Under the pieces are notes generated by a model, which made no database searches, was not told the DNA's origin, and was given only the letters and a program-made list of their open reading frames with translations. A stretch of DNA of 64,000 nt from DATAGF01 sp963813355 (lineage in GTDB: Bacteria > Actinomycetota > Thermoleophilia > Miltoncostaeales > Miltoncostaeaceae). Shown here piece by piece: positions 20,102-28,408 of this stretch. Within the stretch, counting starts at the first letter, position 1, and the number at the start of each line of letters is the position of its first letter. Location: assembly GCA_963813355.1 (NCBI GenBank), contig CAWEYS010000013.1, positions 186,001 to 250,000 of the forward strand, read 5' to 3'. A program made the position numbers and the translations under genes.

Positions 20102-21211
20102 ATGGCGATGGCACGCGACTACTACGAGCTGCTCGGCGTCCCACGGGACGCGAGCGAGGACGACATCAAGAGGGCCTTCCGCCGCCGCGCGCGGGAGCTC
20201 CACCCGGACGTCAACCCGGACCCCGAGGCCGAGGCGCGGTTCAAGGAGCTCGCGCAGGCCTACGAGGCGCTCTCGGACCCCGAGACGCGGGCGGTCTACG
20301 ACCGCTACGGGGCCGAGGGCCTGCGCGGCCGCCCGGGCCCGGAGTTCGCCGACTTCGGCTCGTTCCAGGACCTGTTCGACGCCTTCTTCGGCGGCGACGT
20401 CTTCGGCCGCCGCGCATCGGGGCCGCGCGGCGGCGACGACGTGGGCGTGGCGGTGCGGATCTCGTTCGTCGAGTCGGCCCACGGCGTCGCGCGCACCGTC
20501 GAGTACGACGCCGTCGGCACCTGCGCGGCCTGCGAGGGCTCCGGCGCCGCGCCCGGCGCCGATATCGAGCGCTGCTCCATGTGCGCCGGCCAGGGCCAGG
20601 TGCGCCAGGTCTCGCGCGGCGCCTTCGGCCAGTTCGTGCGCGCCCAGACCTGCCCGCAGTGCCGCGGCGCCGGGGACGTGCCCTCCGAGAGCTGCCCGGC
20701 CTGCAGCGGGCGGGGCCGGCTCCCGACCACCCAGTCGCTGTCGGTGGACATCCCGGCCGGCATCGCGGACGGCCAGCGCATCCGGGTCACGGGGCGCGGG
20801 GGCGCCGGCGAGCGCGGCGCCCCGGCGGGCGACCTCTACGTCCAGGTCGCGGTCACCGAGGACGCGCGCTTCGCGCGCGACGGGCTCGACGTGGTGACGC
20901 GGGTCGCGGTGCCGGTCACGGACGCGATGCTCGGGACCACGATCAGCGTGCCGACGGTGGAGGGCGAGGCCGAGGTCGAGCTCCGTCCGGGCACCCAGTC
21001 GGGCGACGAGCTGGTGATGCGCGGGCGCGGGTTCCCCGCGCTGGCCGGGCGCGGCCGCGGCAACCAGCGCGTGGTCGTGGACGTGCGCGTGCCGCGGGTG
21101 CTCACCGAGGACGGCCGCAAGGCCGTCGAGGGGCTCGCCGAGTCCCTCGACGAGCGCGCCTACCGCGAGGACGAGGGGTTCTTCGACCGGCTCAAGCAGG
21201 CCTTCCGCTGA
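20102..21211 (+). CDS. dnaJ: Chaperone protein DnaJ
   Basis: Type I Hsp40 co-chaperone of DnaK, 369 residues. The J domain carries HPD at residues 34-36 (RARELHPDVNPDP). The G/F region is short (FGGDVFGRRASG). Four zinc-binding CxxCxGxG repeats follow (CAACEGSG, CSMCAGQG, CPQCRGAG, CPACSGRG), then the C-terminal substrate domains (ITVTG-type IRVTGRGGAGERGAPAGDLYV). Its presence next to hrcA fits the hrcA-dnaJ arrangement of many Gram-positive genomes, but an AMP-ligase gene lies between. ATG 20108 is an alternative start. Confidence 0.96.
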   Translation: MAMARDYYELLGVPRDASEDDIKRAFRRRARELHPDVNPDPEAEARFKELAQAYEALSDPETRAVYDRYGAEGLRGRPGPEFADFGSFQDLFDAFFGGDVFGRRASGPRGGDDVGVAVRISFVESAHGVARTVEYDAVGTCAACEGSGAAPGADIERCSMCAGQGQVRQVSRGAFGQFVRAQTCPQCRGAGDVPSESCPACSGRGRLPTTQSLSVDIPAGIADGQRIRVTGRGGAGERGAPAGDLYVQVAVTEDARFARDGLDVVTRVAVPVTDAMLGTTISVPTVEGEAEVELRPGTQSGDELVMRGRGFPALAGRGRGNQRVVVDVRVPRVLTEDGRKAVEGLAESLDERAYREDEGFFDRLKQAFR

Positions 21212-21227
21212 TCCGGCGGGGCGCCTG

Positions 21228-22043
21228 GTGCGCCTGGCCGTGACCGTGGCCCCCGCGGACGCCGAGCGGGCCGTCGCCGAGGCCTGCCCGGCGCTCGGCA
21301 CCGGGTGCCGCCAGCGGGCCGCCCCCGGAGGGCAGGCCCTCCTCGACTTCTGGGTCGCCGAGGCGGCGGCCGACCCGGACGGCCTCCGGGCCCTGCTCGC
21401 GGCCGCCGGCATCCCCGCTCGCGTCGAGGCCCTCCCCGAGGACGACCGCTGGCGCGATGCCCTGCGCGACTTCCACCGCCCGGTCGAGATCGCCGGGCGC
21501 CTGCTGGTGCGGCCTCCCTGGACCCCCGCCCGCCCTCCCCTGCTGGACGTCGTCGTCGATCCCGGCATGGCGTTCGGGACGGGCCAGCACGCCACCACCC
21601 GCTCCTGCCTGGAGCTGCTGGCGGGGCTCGCCGCCGAGGCCCCCGGCGCGTCGGCCCTCGACGCCGGCTGCGGCTCGGGGGTGCTGGCGATCGCCGCCCG
21701 GCGGCTGGGGCTCGACCCGGTGTGGGCGCTCGACGCCGACCCGCTCTGCGTCGAGGCCACGCTGGCCAACGCCCGCCGCAACGGCGTCGGGCTGCGGGTG
21801 GCCCGCCGGGCGATCGGCGCCGACCGGCTGCCGGCCGCCGACCTGGTGCTGGCGAACCTGACCGGCGGCCTGCTGCGCGCCCTGGCGGCCGCCCTGCCCG
21901 AGCCGGCCCCCCGCGCGCTGGTGGCCTCCGGGATGCGCCCCGAGGAGGTGCCGGGGGTGGAGAGCGCGATGCGGGCGCGGGGGCTCCGGGCGGTGCGCCG
22001 GATCGACGCCGACGGCTGGTCGACGCTGCTGGTGGCGCGGTGA
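21228..22043 (+). CDS. prmA: Ribosomal protein L11 methyltransferase
   Basis: SAM-dependent enzyme that trimethylates ribosomal protein L11, 271 residues. The PrmA signature around PGMAFGTGQHATTRSCLELL is present, motif I is DAGCGSGVLAIAA near residue 145, and the NPPF-equivalent is LVLANLTGGLL. The N-terminal recognition domain is degenerate but of normal length. GTG start, 16 bases after dnaJ. The stop overlaps the rsmE start. The dnaJ-prmA-rsmE order is widely conserved. Confidence 0.92.
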   Translation: MRLAVTVAPADAERAVAEACPALGTGCRQRAAPGGQALLDFWVAEAAADPDGLRALLAAAGIPARVEALPEDDRWRDALRDFHRPVEIAGRLLVRPPWTPARPPLLDVVVDPGMAFGTGQHATTRSCLELLAGLAAEAPGASALDAGCGSGVLAIAARRLGLDPVWALDADPLCVEATLANARRNGVGLRVARRAIGADRLPAADLVLANLTGGLLRALAAALPEPAPRALVASGMRPEEVPGVESAMRARGLRAVRRIDADGWSTLLVAR

Positions 22044-22777
22044 GGCACACCTTCCGCTACCTCGTCGCCGAGCCGCCCGAGGCGGGGGAGGAGCTGACGC
22101 TGTCGCCCGAGGACTCGCACCACCTGGCGCGCGTCGTGCGCCGCCGCCCGGGCGACGAGGTCGAGCTCACCGACGGGGCCGGGCGAATGTGGCCGGCGGT
22201 CGTGGTGGCGGCGGGGGAGAGGGCGACGGTGCGGGTGGGCGCGCCCCGCCCGGCGCCCGAGCCCTCGGCGGTCTCCCTGTACCTGGGGCTCACCGACTGG
22301 GCCCGGGTCGACCTGGTGGTGGAGAAGGCCGCCGAGCTCGGTGTGCGCGAGGTGGCGGTGATGACCAGCGAGCGCGCCGGCCGCGTGCCGGGCGCGGGCG
22401 CCTGGGAGCGCCGCCGCGAGCGGCTGGCCCGCGTCGCCGCTGCGGCCGCCCGCCAGTCCGGTCAGGTGTGGCTGCCGCGCATCCGAGGGCTGGTACCGTT
22501 CGGCGATGCGCTGGCCGAGATCGCGACCGGGGAGGGATGCCTGATCGACCCGCGCGGCGACGCGGCGATCTCCGCGGTCGCCGGCCGTTCCGGCCGGGCC
22601 GCCCTGCTCGTCGGCCCGCAGGCCGGCTTCTCGGAGGCCGAGGTGGCGCGCGCCCGCGAGGCGGGCATGGCCGTCTGCGGCCTGGGCCCGGCGGTGCTGC
22701 GCACCGAGACGGCCGCCATCGCGGCCGCCACTCTCGCGCTCGCGGCGGCGGGACGGCTGCGGGGAGGGTCGGCGTGA
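22040..22777 (+). CDS. rsmE: 16S rRNA m3U1498 methyltransferase RsmE
   Basis: SPOUT-fold methyltransferase acting on 16S rRNA, 245 residues. The N-terminal PUA-like domain contains SPEDSHHLARVVRRRPGDEV. The C-terminal knotted domain contains LGLTDWARVDLVVEKAAELG, LLVGPQAGFSEAEV and GLGPAVLRTETAAIAA, which are the family's SAM-binding motifs. GTG 22040 overlaps the prmA stop and the stop overlaps the next gene's GTG. Confidence 0.93.
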   Translation: MRHTFRYLVAEPPEAGEELTLSPEDSHHLARVVRRRPGDEVELTDGAGRMWPAVVVAAGERATVRVGAPRPAPEPSAVSLYLGLTDWARVDLVVEKAAELGVREVAVMTSERAGRVPGAGAWERRRERLARVAAAAARQSGQVWLPRIRGLVPFGDALAEIATGEGCLIDPRGDAAISAVAGRSGRAALLVGPQAGFSEAEVARAREAGMAVCGLGPAVLRTETAAIAAATLALAAAGRLRGGSA

Positions 22778-24024
22778 GCGCCGCCACGACCTTCTCGGTG
22801 CGCTTCCTGGGGTGCAAGGTCAGCCAGGCCGATGCGGCCCTGATCCGCGACGCGCTGCGCGACGCGGGCCACGTCGAGACGACCCCCGAGGCCGCCGACG
22901 TGCACGTGGTCAACACGTGCGCCCTGACGGTCGAGGCCGAGCGCAAGAGCCGCCGCGAGGCCAACCGGGGCGCCCGCCGCGGGCGCGTCTTCGTCTCCGG
23001 GTGCGCCGTCAACCTGAACGCGGGCCAGTTCGCGGGCCCGGGCGTGACCACCCTGCCCGGGTCGGCCGACCGGGCGGCTGTCGAGATCGTCGACGCGCTC
23101 GGGGGCGCGCGGGCCACGGCCTGCGCCGACGACGCGCCGCGCGCGCCGGGCCGCACCCGGGCCTTCCTGAAGGTGCAGAACGGCTGCGACTCCGAGTGCG
23201 CCTTCTGCATCATCCCGACCACCCGCGGGCGCGCCGAAAGCCGTCCGCTGGCGCGGATCCTCGCCGAGGGGCGGCGCCGCATCGACGAGGGGCACCCCGA
23301 GCTGGTGCTCACCGGCATCAACATCGGCACCTTCCGCGACCCCGGCTCGGGCGCCGACCTGGCCGACCTGGTGCGCGCGGCGGGGCGCCTGGAGGGGCTC
23401 CAGCGGCTGCGGATCTCGTCGATCGAGCCCGGCGACGTGGGCGAGCGGCTGCTCGCGGCGATGGCGGAGACCCCCGTCGTGGCGCCCCACCTGCACGTGC
23501 CGCTCCAGTCCGGCGACCCGGGCGTGCTGCGCGCGATGCGGCGCTCGTACGGCGTCGGCGACTACCTCGACGCCTGCCGGCGCGCGCGCGCCGCGCTGCC
23601 CGGGCTGAACCTGACCACGGACGCGATCGTGGGCTTCCCCGGCGAGGACGAGGCCGCGCTCACCGCCACCGCGCGCGTGGCCGAGGACCTGGAGATGAGC
23701 AAGGTGCACGTCTTCCCCTACTCGCCCCGGCCCGGGACGGACGCGGCCGCGATGGAGGGCCGGCCGCCCCCGGACGAGCTGCGCGAGCGGGCGCGGCGCC
23801 TGCGCGACGTCTCCGACCGGCTGGGGTTCGCCCACCGCCGCCGCAGGGTCGGGAGCCGCGACCGGGTGCTCGTCGAGCGCCGCCACCCCGACGGCACCCT
23901 GGGCGGGCTGGGCGCCGACTACACGCGCTTCGTGCTGCCGCCCGGGGCCGGCGCGCCGGGCGAGATGGTCGCGGTGGCGGTCGAGGGCGTCGCCGGCGAG
24001 CACCTGGCGGGGCGGCCGCTGTGA
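22774..24024 (+). CDS. mtaB: tRNA t6A37 methylthiotransferase (MtaB-type)
   Basis: Radical SAM enzyme that adds a methylthio group to t6A at position 37 of tRNAs, 416 residues. An N-terminal UPF0004 domain supplies three cysteines for the auxiliary cluster (LGCKVSQAD, VVNTCALTVEAE, VSGCAVNL). The radical SAM motif CDSECAFC is at 138-145, and LVLTGINIGTF and SIEPGD follow as in MtaB rather than MiaB. A C-terminal TRAM-like domain ends the protein. It is coupled to rsmE and to the HIT gene by GTGA overlaps. Confidence 0.9.
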   Translation: MSAATTFSVRFLGCKVSQADAALIRDALRDAGHVETTPEAADVHVVNTCALTVEAERKSRREANRGARRGRVFVSGCAVNLNAGQFAGPGVTTLPGSADRAAVEIVDALGGARATACADDAPRAPGRTRAFLKVQNGCDSECAFCIIPTTRGRAESRPLARILAEGRRRIDEGHPELVLTGINIGTFRDPGSGADLADLVRAAGRLEGLQRLRISSIEPGDVGERLLAAMAETPVVAPHLHVPLQSGDPGVLRAMRRSYGVGDYLDACRRARAALPGLNLTTDAIVGFPGEDEAALTATARVAEDLEMSKVHVFPYSPRPGTDAAAMEGRPPPDELRERARRLRDVSDRLGFAHRRRRVGSRDRVLVERRHPDGTLGGLGADYTRFVLPPGAGAPGEMVAVAVEGVAGEHLAGRPL

Positions 24025-24368
24025 CCGCGCCGGATTGCATCTTCTGCAAGATCGCGGCCGGGAGCATCCCGGCGGCCGTCGTGGCGCGCGACGACGGCTT
24101 CCTGGCGTTCGAGGACATCGCGCCCAAGGCGCCGGTGCACCTGCTCGTCATCCCGGAGCGCCACGTCGAGTCGATCGCGGGCGTCGACGGGCTCTCCGAG
24201 GCCGAGCGTCTCGCGATGCTGCCCTTCATCGCCGCGACGGCGACCGCCGCGGGGCTCGACGAGTCGGGCTACCGGGTGACGACCAACCACGGTCCGGACG
24301 CCCGCCAGAGCGTCTTCCACCTGCACTGGCACATCCTGGGCGGCACCCGGCTCTCGGACAGCATGTGA
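24021..24368 (+). CDS. HIT-family protein (HinT-like)
   Basis: A 115-residue HINT-branch nucleotide phosphoramidase or hydrolase. CIFCKIAAGSIPAAVVARDD is the usual HinT N-terminus, and the catalytic histidine triad is HLHWHILGG near residue 102. The two N-terminal cysteines (CIFC) are those that bind zinc in some HinT proteins. It sits between mtaB and phoH with overlapping start and stop, a common order in Gram-positive bacteria. Confidence 0.92.
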   Translation: MTAPDCIFCKIAAGSIPAAVVARDDGFLAFEDIAPKAPVHLLVIPERHVESIAGVDGLSEAERLAMLPFIAATATAAGLDESGYRVTTNHGPDARQSVFHLHWHILGGTRLSDSM

Positions 24369-25339
24369 GCGCGGTCGGGCCCACCCAGCGCGCCCAGCGC
24401 GTCATCGAGCTGGACGACCGCGTCGCGGTCGAGCTCGCCGGCGAGCAGGACCGGGTGCTGCGCGAGCTCGAGGGGCGGCTGGCCCTCGCGATCGCCCTGC
24501 GCGGCAACCGGCTCACGCTGAGCGGCGAGGAGGCCCGGGTCCGCGCGGCGGCCGAGGTCGTCGAGCAGCTCGCCGGGCTCGTGAGCGCCGGTCGGCCCAT
24601 CGAGCCGGGCACGGTGGCCGCGGTGGCCGACGCGGTCGAGGGCGCCGAGCCGGTGGGGCCGATGCTCGGCGACGTGGTCTGGCGTCACCGCCAGACCGTG
24701 ATCACCCCCCGGACCGCCGGCCAGAAGCGCTACGTGGACGCGATCCGCGACCACACCATCACCTTCGGCATCGGCCCGGCGGGCACCGGGAAGACGTACC
24801 TGGCGGTCGCCATCGCCGCGGCGGCCCTGGCCCAGCGCGAGGTCGGGCGCATCATCCTGACGCGGCCCGCGGTCGAGGCCGGCGAGCGCCTCGGCTTCCT
24901 GCCGGGGGACCTCGCGGCCAAGGTCGACCCCTACCTGCGCCCGCTGTTCGACGCGCTCTACGACATGCTCGACGCCGAGCGGGTCGAGGCGGCCTTCGAC
25001 CGCGGCCAGATCGAGGTCGCGCCGCTGGCGTTCATGCGCGGCCGGACCCTCAACGACAGCTTCATCATCCTCGACGAGGCCCAGAACACGACGCGCGAGC
25101 AGATGCAGATGTTCCTGACGCGCCTGGGCTACGGGTCGCGCATGGTCGTGACGGGCGACATCACCCAGATCGACCTGCCCCGCGACCAGCGCTCCGGCCT
25201 GGTGGCGGTGCCCGACGTGCTGGAGGGCATCGAGGACATCGCCTTCGTGCGGCTGGACCGGCGCGACGTCGTGCGCCATCGTCTCGTGCAACGGATCGTC
25301 GACGCCTACGGGGTCGCCCAGGAGCGCGAGAGCACATGA
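24365..25339 (+). CDS. phoH: PhoH-family ATPase
   Basis: A 324-residue PhoH/YbeZ-type P-loop ATPase associated with RNA metabolism. An N-terminal KH-like region (about 1-95) precedes the ATPase core with Walker A GPAGTGKTYLA near 137, and FIILDEAQNTTREQMQMFLTRLG as Walker B. TGDITQIDLPRDQRSGL follows. It is coupled to ybeY, its usual partner in 16S rRNA and ribosome quality control. GTG start overlaps the HIT stop. Confidence 0.95.
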   Translation: MSAVGPTQRAQRVIELDDRVAVELAGEQDRVLRELEGRLALAIALRGNRLTLSGEEARVRAAAEVVEQLAGLVSAGRPIEPGTVAAVADAVEGAEPVGPMLGDVVWRHRQTVITPRTAGQKRYVDAIRDHTITFGIGPAGTGKTYLAVAIAAAALAQREVGRIILTRPAVEAGERLGFLPGDLAAKVDPYLRPLFDALYDMLDAERVEAAFDRGQIEVAPLAFMRGRTLNDSFIILDEAQNTTREQMQMFLTRLGYGSRMVVTGDITQIDLPRDQRSGLVAVPDVLEGIEDIAFVRLDRRDVVRHRLVQRIVDAYGVAQEREST

Positions 25340-25728
25340 TCGAGGTCGAGGCGCGTGGCGGGGCCGACACGGCGCCGCTCGTCGCGCGCCTGGAGTGGGC
25401 GTGCGACCGGCTGGGGGTGGAGCGCGCCACCATGGGCCTGATGGTCGTCGGCCCCGACGAGATGGCGGTCATCAACGGCGACCACCGCGGCAGGCCGGAG
25501 CCGACCGACGTGCTGGCGTTCCCGGTGGACGGCCCCGAGGCCCGCGGCTGGCCGGCCGACGGGCCGCCGCCCGAGCTGGGCGACGTGGTCATCTGCCCGG
25601 AGGCCGCGCAGGAGCCGCTCGAGACCCTGGCCGTCCACGGGCTGCTGCACCTGCTGGGGTACGACCACGAGACCGACGAGGGCGAGATGCTTGCGCTCCA
25701 GGGCCGCCTCGTCGCCGAGGCGCCGTGA
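25336..25728 (+). CDS. ybeY: Endoribonuclease YbeY
   Basis: Zinc-dependent RNase for 16S rRNA 3'-end maturation, 130 residues. The zinc-binding motif HGLLHLLGYDH (H-X3-H-X5-H) is near residues 99-109, and ING-H and TDVLAFP in the middle are typical. ATG 25336 overlaps the phoH stop as ATGA. The stop TGA overlaps the GTG of a 19-residue bridging ORF that leads to the next gene. Confidence 0.93.
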   Translation: MIEVEARGGADTAPLVARLEWACDRLGVERATMGLMVVGPDEMAVINGDHRGRPEPTDVLAFPVDGPEARGWPADGPPPELGDVVICPEAAQEPLETLAVHGLLHLLGYDHETDEGEMLALQGRLVAEAP

Positions 25729-25784
25729 CCCCGCCCGACGAGTCGCCGCGCCGTCGAGAGCGCGGGCACGGCGAGGAGGGCTGA
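25725..25784 (+). CDS. 19-residue bridging mini-ORF between ybeY and dgkA-PAP2
   Basis: GTG 25725 overlaps the ybeY stop (GTGA), and its own TGA (25782-25784) shares the A of the next gene's ATG (TGATG). The peptide is VTPPDESPRRRERGHGEEG. A strong GAGGAGG ribosome binding site for the next gene lies inside it. It could be a translational relay or a chance open frame. Two similar ORFs occur in the trp cluster. Confidence 0.4.
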   Translation: MTPPDESPRRRERGHGEEG

Positions 25785-26611
25785 TGGGCACCTCCCAGAA
25801 GGAGTCCCGCCCGCCGGAGCCCTCCGGGCCGGCGAAGGCGCCCGAGCGCCCTCCGTCGCGCATCCGCCGCGTCCTGCGGCGCTCGCCGGCGAGCACCCTG
25901 CCGCCCCAGGGCTCGCTGCGCTGGTCCTTCACCTGGGCCTTCGAGGGCATCGTCTACGTGCTCCGCACCCAGCGGAACATGCAGATCCACGTGGCCGCGG
26001 CGGTCGTGGCGCTGGTCCTGGGCCTGCTGCTCGACTTCAGCCGCCTCGAGCTGGCCGCGATCTTCGGCGCGATCAGCCTGGTGCTGGTGGCCGAGATGAT
26101 GAACACCGCGATCGAGGCCGCGATCGACGCGGTGGTCACGTCGTACCACCCGCTGGTGAAGATCGCCAAGGACGTCGCCGCGGGGGCGGTGCTGGTGGCG
26201 ACCGTCAACGCGCTCGCGATCGCCTACTTCGTCTTCTACGACCACCTGACCGACCCGGGGCGCGACCTGCTCGTGGGCGTGAGGCGCTCGCCCACCCACC
26301 TGGTCGTGGTGGTGATGATCGTGACCCTGATCGCCGTCATCGCCGTGAAGGCCTGGGTGGGCCGCGGGACGCCGCTGCGCGGCGGCCTGCCCTCCGGCCA
26401 CGCGGCCGCCGCATTCGCCGGCTGGGCCGCGGTGACGATCATCGCCGAGCCCCTGCGCCACGCCGCGCTCGTGTCCACCCTGGCGTTCCTGATGGCGCTG
26501 CTCGTGGCCCAGTCGCGGGTCGAGGCCGGCATCCACTCGATCGTGGAGGTGGCCTCGGGGGCGGTCCTCGGCACGGGGGTGGCCATCATCATCTTCCAGC
26601 TGTGGGGGTAG
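25784..26611 (+). CDS. Diacylglycerol/undecaprenol kinase fused to PAP2 phosphatase
   Basis: A 275-residue membrane protein with two lipid-phosphate domains. The N-terminal half is DgkA-like (about 45-165): SFTWAFEGIVYVLRTQRNMQ and the catalytic EMMNTAIEAAIDAVV. The C-terminal half is PAP2-like, with LPSGHAAAAFAGWA and SRVEAGIHSIVEV, where the family's last Asp is Glu. Kinase and phosphatase in one chain suggests control of undecaprenyl-phosphate or phosphatidate pools. The N-terminal 40 residues are Pro/Arg-rich. GAGGAGG precedes the ATG. Confidence 0.87.
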   Translation: MGTSQKESRPPEPSGPAKAPERPPSRIRRVLRRSPASTLPPQGSLRWSFTWAFEGIVYVLRTQRNMQIHVAAAVVALVLGLLLDFSRLELAAIFGAISLVLVAEMMNTAIEAAIDAVVTSYHPLVKIAKDVAAGAVLVATVNALAIAYFVFYDHLTDPGRDLLVGVRRSPTHLVVVVMIVTLIAVIAVKAWVGRGTPLRGGLPSGHAAAAFAGWAAVTIIAEPLRHAALVSTLAFLMALLVAQSRVEAGIHSIVEVASGAVLGTGVAIIIFQLWG

Positions 26612-26997
26612 CGCAGCCGAGCCCGGCCCAGCTCCTCGCCCGGGCCCGGGAGATCGCGGCCCGCGCGCACGCGCCGTACAGCGGCATCAAGGTCGGGGCG
26701 GTGGCCGTCGGCCTGTCCGGCAGCACCCACGAGGGTGTGACCGTGGAGTCGGCGGCATCGGGCATGAGCCTCTGCGCCGAGCGGGCGGCCGTCGCGCGCG
26801 CGATCGTTGACGGCGACGGCCCGATCGTGCGCATCGCGGTCGCCCGCCACGACGGCGAGCCGATCGCGCCGTGCGGCGGCTGCCGCCAGGTGCTCGCCGA
26901 GGCCGGCGCGGACGTCGTCGTGGTCCTGCAGGGCCCGCACGGGCCGGTCGAGCGGCAGCTGCGCGAGCTCCTGCCCGACCCCTTCCTGCCGCCGTGA
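26602..26997 (+). CDS. cdd: Cytidine deaminase
   Basis: Homotetrameric-type cytidine deaminase of pyrimidine salvage, 131 residues. The zinc site is formed by SLCAERAAV and APCGGCRQVL, with Glu of CAE as the catalytic residue. PYSGIKVGAVAV is the usual N-terminal strand. The proposed GTG 26602 overlaps the upstream gene by 10 bases. The stop overlaps the era start as GTGA. The cdd-era pair is common in Gram-positive bacteria. Confidence 0.92.
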   Translation: MGVAQPSPAQLLARAREIAARAHAPYSGIKVGAVAVGLSGSTHEGVTVESAASGMSLCAERAAVARAIVDGDGPIVRIAVARHDGEPIAPCGGCRQVLAEAGADVVVVLQGPHGPVERQLRELLPDPFLPP

Positions 26998-27878
26998 GCG
27001 CGCCCTACCGGTCGGGCCTCGTGGCGCTCGCCGGCCGCCCCAACGTCGGCAAGTCGACGCTCGCCAACGCCCTCGCGGGCGCCCAGGTGGCGGCCGTCTC
27101 GCCGCGCCCCCAGACCACCCGCCGCCGCATCACCGCCGTGGTCCACGGCGAGGGCTGGCAGGCCGTGCTGCTCGACCTGCCGGGCTTCCAGCGCCCCGCC
27201 GACGGGCTCACGGCGCGCATGCAGGCCACCGTCGACCGGAGCCTCGTGGACTGCGATGCGGCGCTGCTCGTCCTGAGCGCGGCCGAGGCGATCGGCGCCG
27301 GCGACCGCTTCATCGCCGACCGCCTGCGCGCCTCGCGCCTGCCCGTCGTCACGGTGGTCAACAAGATCGACCGCATCGACGCCGCGGCCCTGGCCGAGGT
27401 CATCTCCCGCGCGGCGCCGCTGGTCGACTTCCAGTCGCTGCACCCGGTGAGCGCGCGCACCGGCGACGGGGTCGCGGCCCTGCGCGAGGACCTGCCGGGC
27501 CTCCTGACCCAGGGGCCGCGCTACTTCCCCGAGGGGATGGCGACCGACCAGACCGACGAAGAGCTGGCGGCGGAGCTGGTGCGCGAGGCCGCGCTCCTGC
27601 GGCTGCGCCAGGAGGTGCCCCACGCCCTGGCCGTCGAGATCGAGGAGATCGAGCCCGCCCGCCGGGGGGTGGTCGTGCGCGGCGCGCTGCTCGTGGAGAC
27701 CGAGTCCCAGAAGGGCATCGTCGTGGGGCGCGGGGGAGGGATGATCCGCGACATCGGCGCCGCGGCCCGCTCCGCCCTGGGGCGGCTCTGGGGAACCGAG
27801 GTGCACGTCGACCTCACCGTGCGCGTGCGCAAGCGCTGGCGCGACGACGAGGCCGTGCTGAGCCGCCTCGGCCTCTAG
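26994..27878 (+). CDS. era: GTPase Era
   Basis: GTPase that binds 16S rRNA and assists 30S assembly, 294 residues. G1 is AGRPNVGKST, G2 falls around PQTTRRRI, G3 is DLPGF and G4 is NKID near residue 121. The C-terminal KH domain contains VETESQKGIVVGRGGGMIRDIG. GTG 26994 overlaps the cdd stop. It is the last gene of the housekeeping block; a decayed transposase follows. Confidence 0.95.
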   Translation: MSAPYRSGLVALAGRPNVGKSTLANALAGAQVAAVSPRPQTTRRRITAVVHGEGWQAVLLDLPGFQRPADGLTARMQATVDRSLVDCDAALLVLSAAEAIGAGDRFIADRLRASRLPVVTVVNKIDRIDAAALAEVISRAAPLVDFQSLHPVSARTGDGVAALREDLPGLLTQGPRYFPEGMATDQTDEELAAELVREAALLRLRQEVPHALAVEIEEIEPARRGVVVRGALLVETESQKGIVVGRGGGMIRDIGAAARSALGRLWGTEVHVDLTVRVRKRWRDDEAVLSRLGL

Positions 27879-27884
27879 GCCCGT

Positions 27885-28404
27885 GACGGGCGGCCCGGTG
27901 CGCTACGAGCGCAGCAGTGCCCCGGCGAGCTGGTCCACGTTGACGTCAAGAAGCTTGGACGCGTCCCCGAGGGCGGGGGCTGGCGCGTCCATGGTCGCTG
28001 GCGCGCGCCCACGATCGGCGCGGAGGGCCTCGGCTTCGACTACGTCCACTCGGCCGTCGACGACCACAGCCGCCTGGCCTACAGCGAGATCCACCCCGAC
28101 GAGCGCGGTGAGCGACCTGCGCCGGCTTCCTGACCCGCGCGGCGGCCTTCTTCGCAGCCGATCGGGGATCGACCGCATCGAGGCGCGTGATGAGTCGACA
28201 ACGCCTTCTGGCGTATCGTCGCTCTGCCGACTTCGCCCAGGCTGCTGGCCGCGCTGGACGCGCCGCCACGTCCTGATACAGGCCCCACTGGCGCTGGACC
28301 AACGGCAAGGTGGAGCGCTTCAACCGCACGCTCCTGCGCGAGTGCGCCGAAGCGCAGGCCTTCAGCGGCAACGCCGAGCGGGCCGGCCTGTCTGCCAGAC
28401 CTGA
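27885..28404 (+). pseudogene. Decayed IS481-family transposase remnant
   Basis: Pieces of an IS481-type DDE transposase can be read across several frames: a run with LVHVDVKKLGRVPEGGGW, then VHGRWRAPTIGAEG and FDYVHSAVDDHSRLAYSEIHP (27930-28110), and later TNGKVERFNRTLLRE (28297-28341). The N-terminal helix-turn-helix part is absent and the middle has several frame breaks, so it cannot make an active enzyme. No terminal inverted repeats could be found. It lies between era and the two-component system, marking a past insertion at the end of the housekeeping block. Confidence 0.8.
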
Positions 28405-28408
28405 GCTC

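Noticed and set aside
16698..21211. CIRCE element expected with hrcA and dnaJ
   Set aside because: No TTAGCACTC-N9-GAGTGCTAA-like repeat was found in the intergenic sequences near hrcA or dnaJ.
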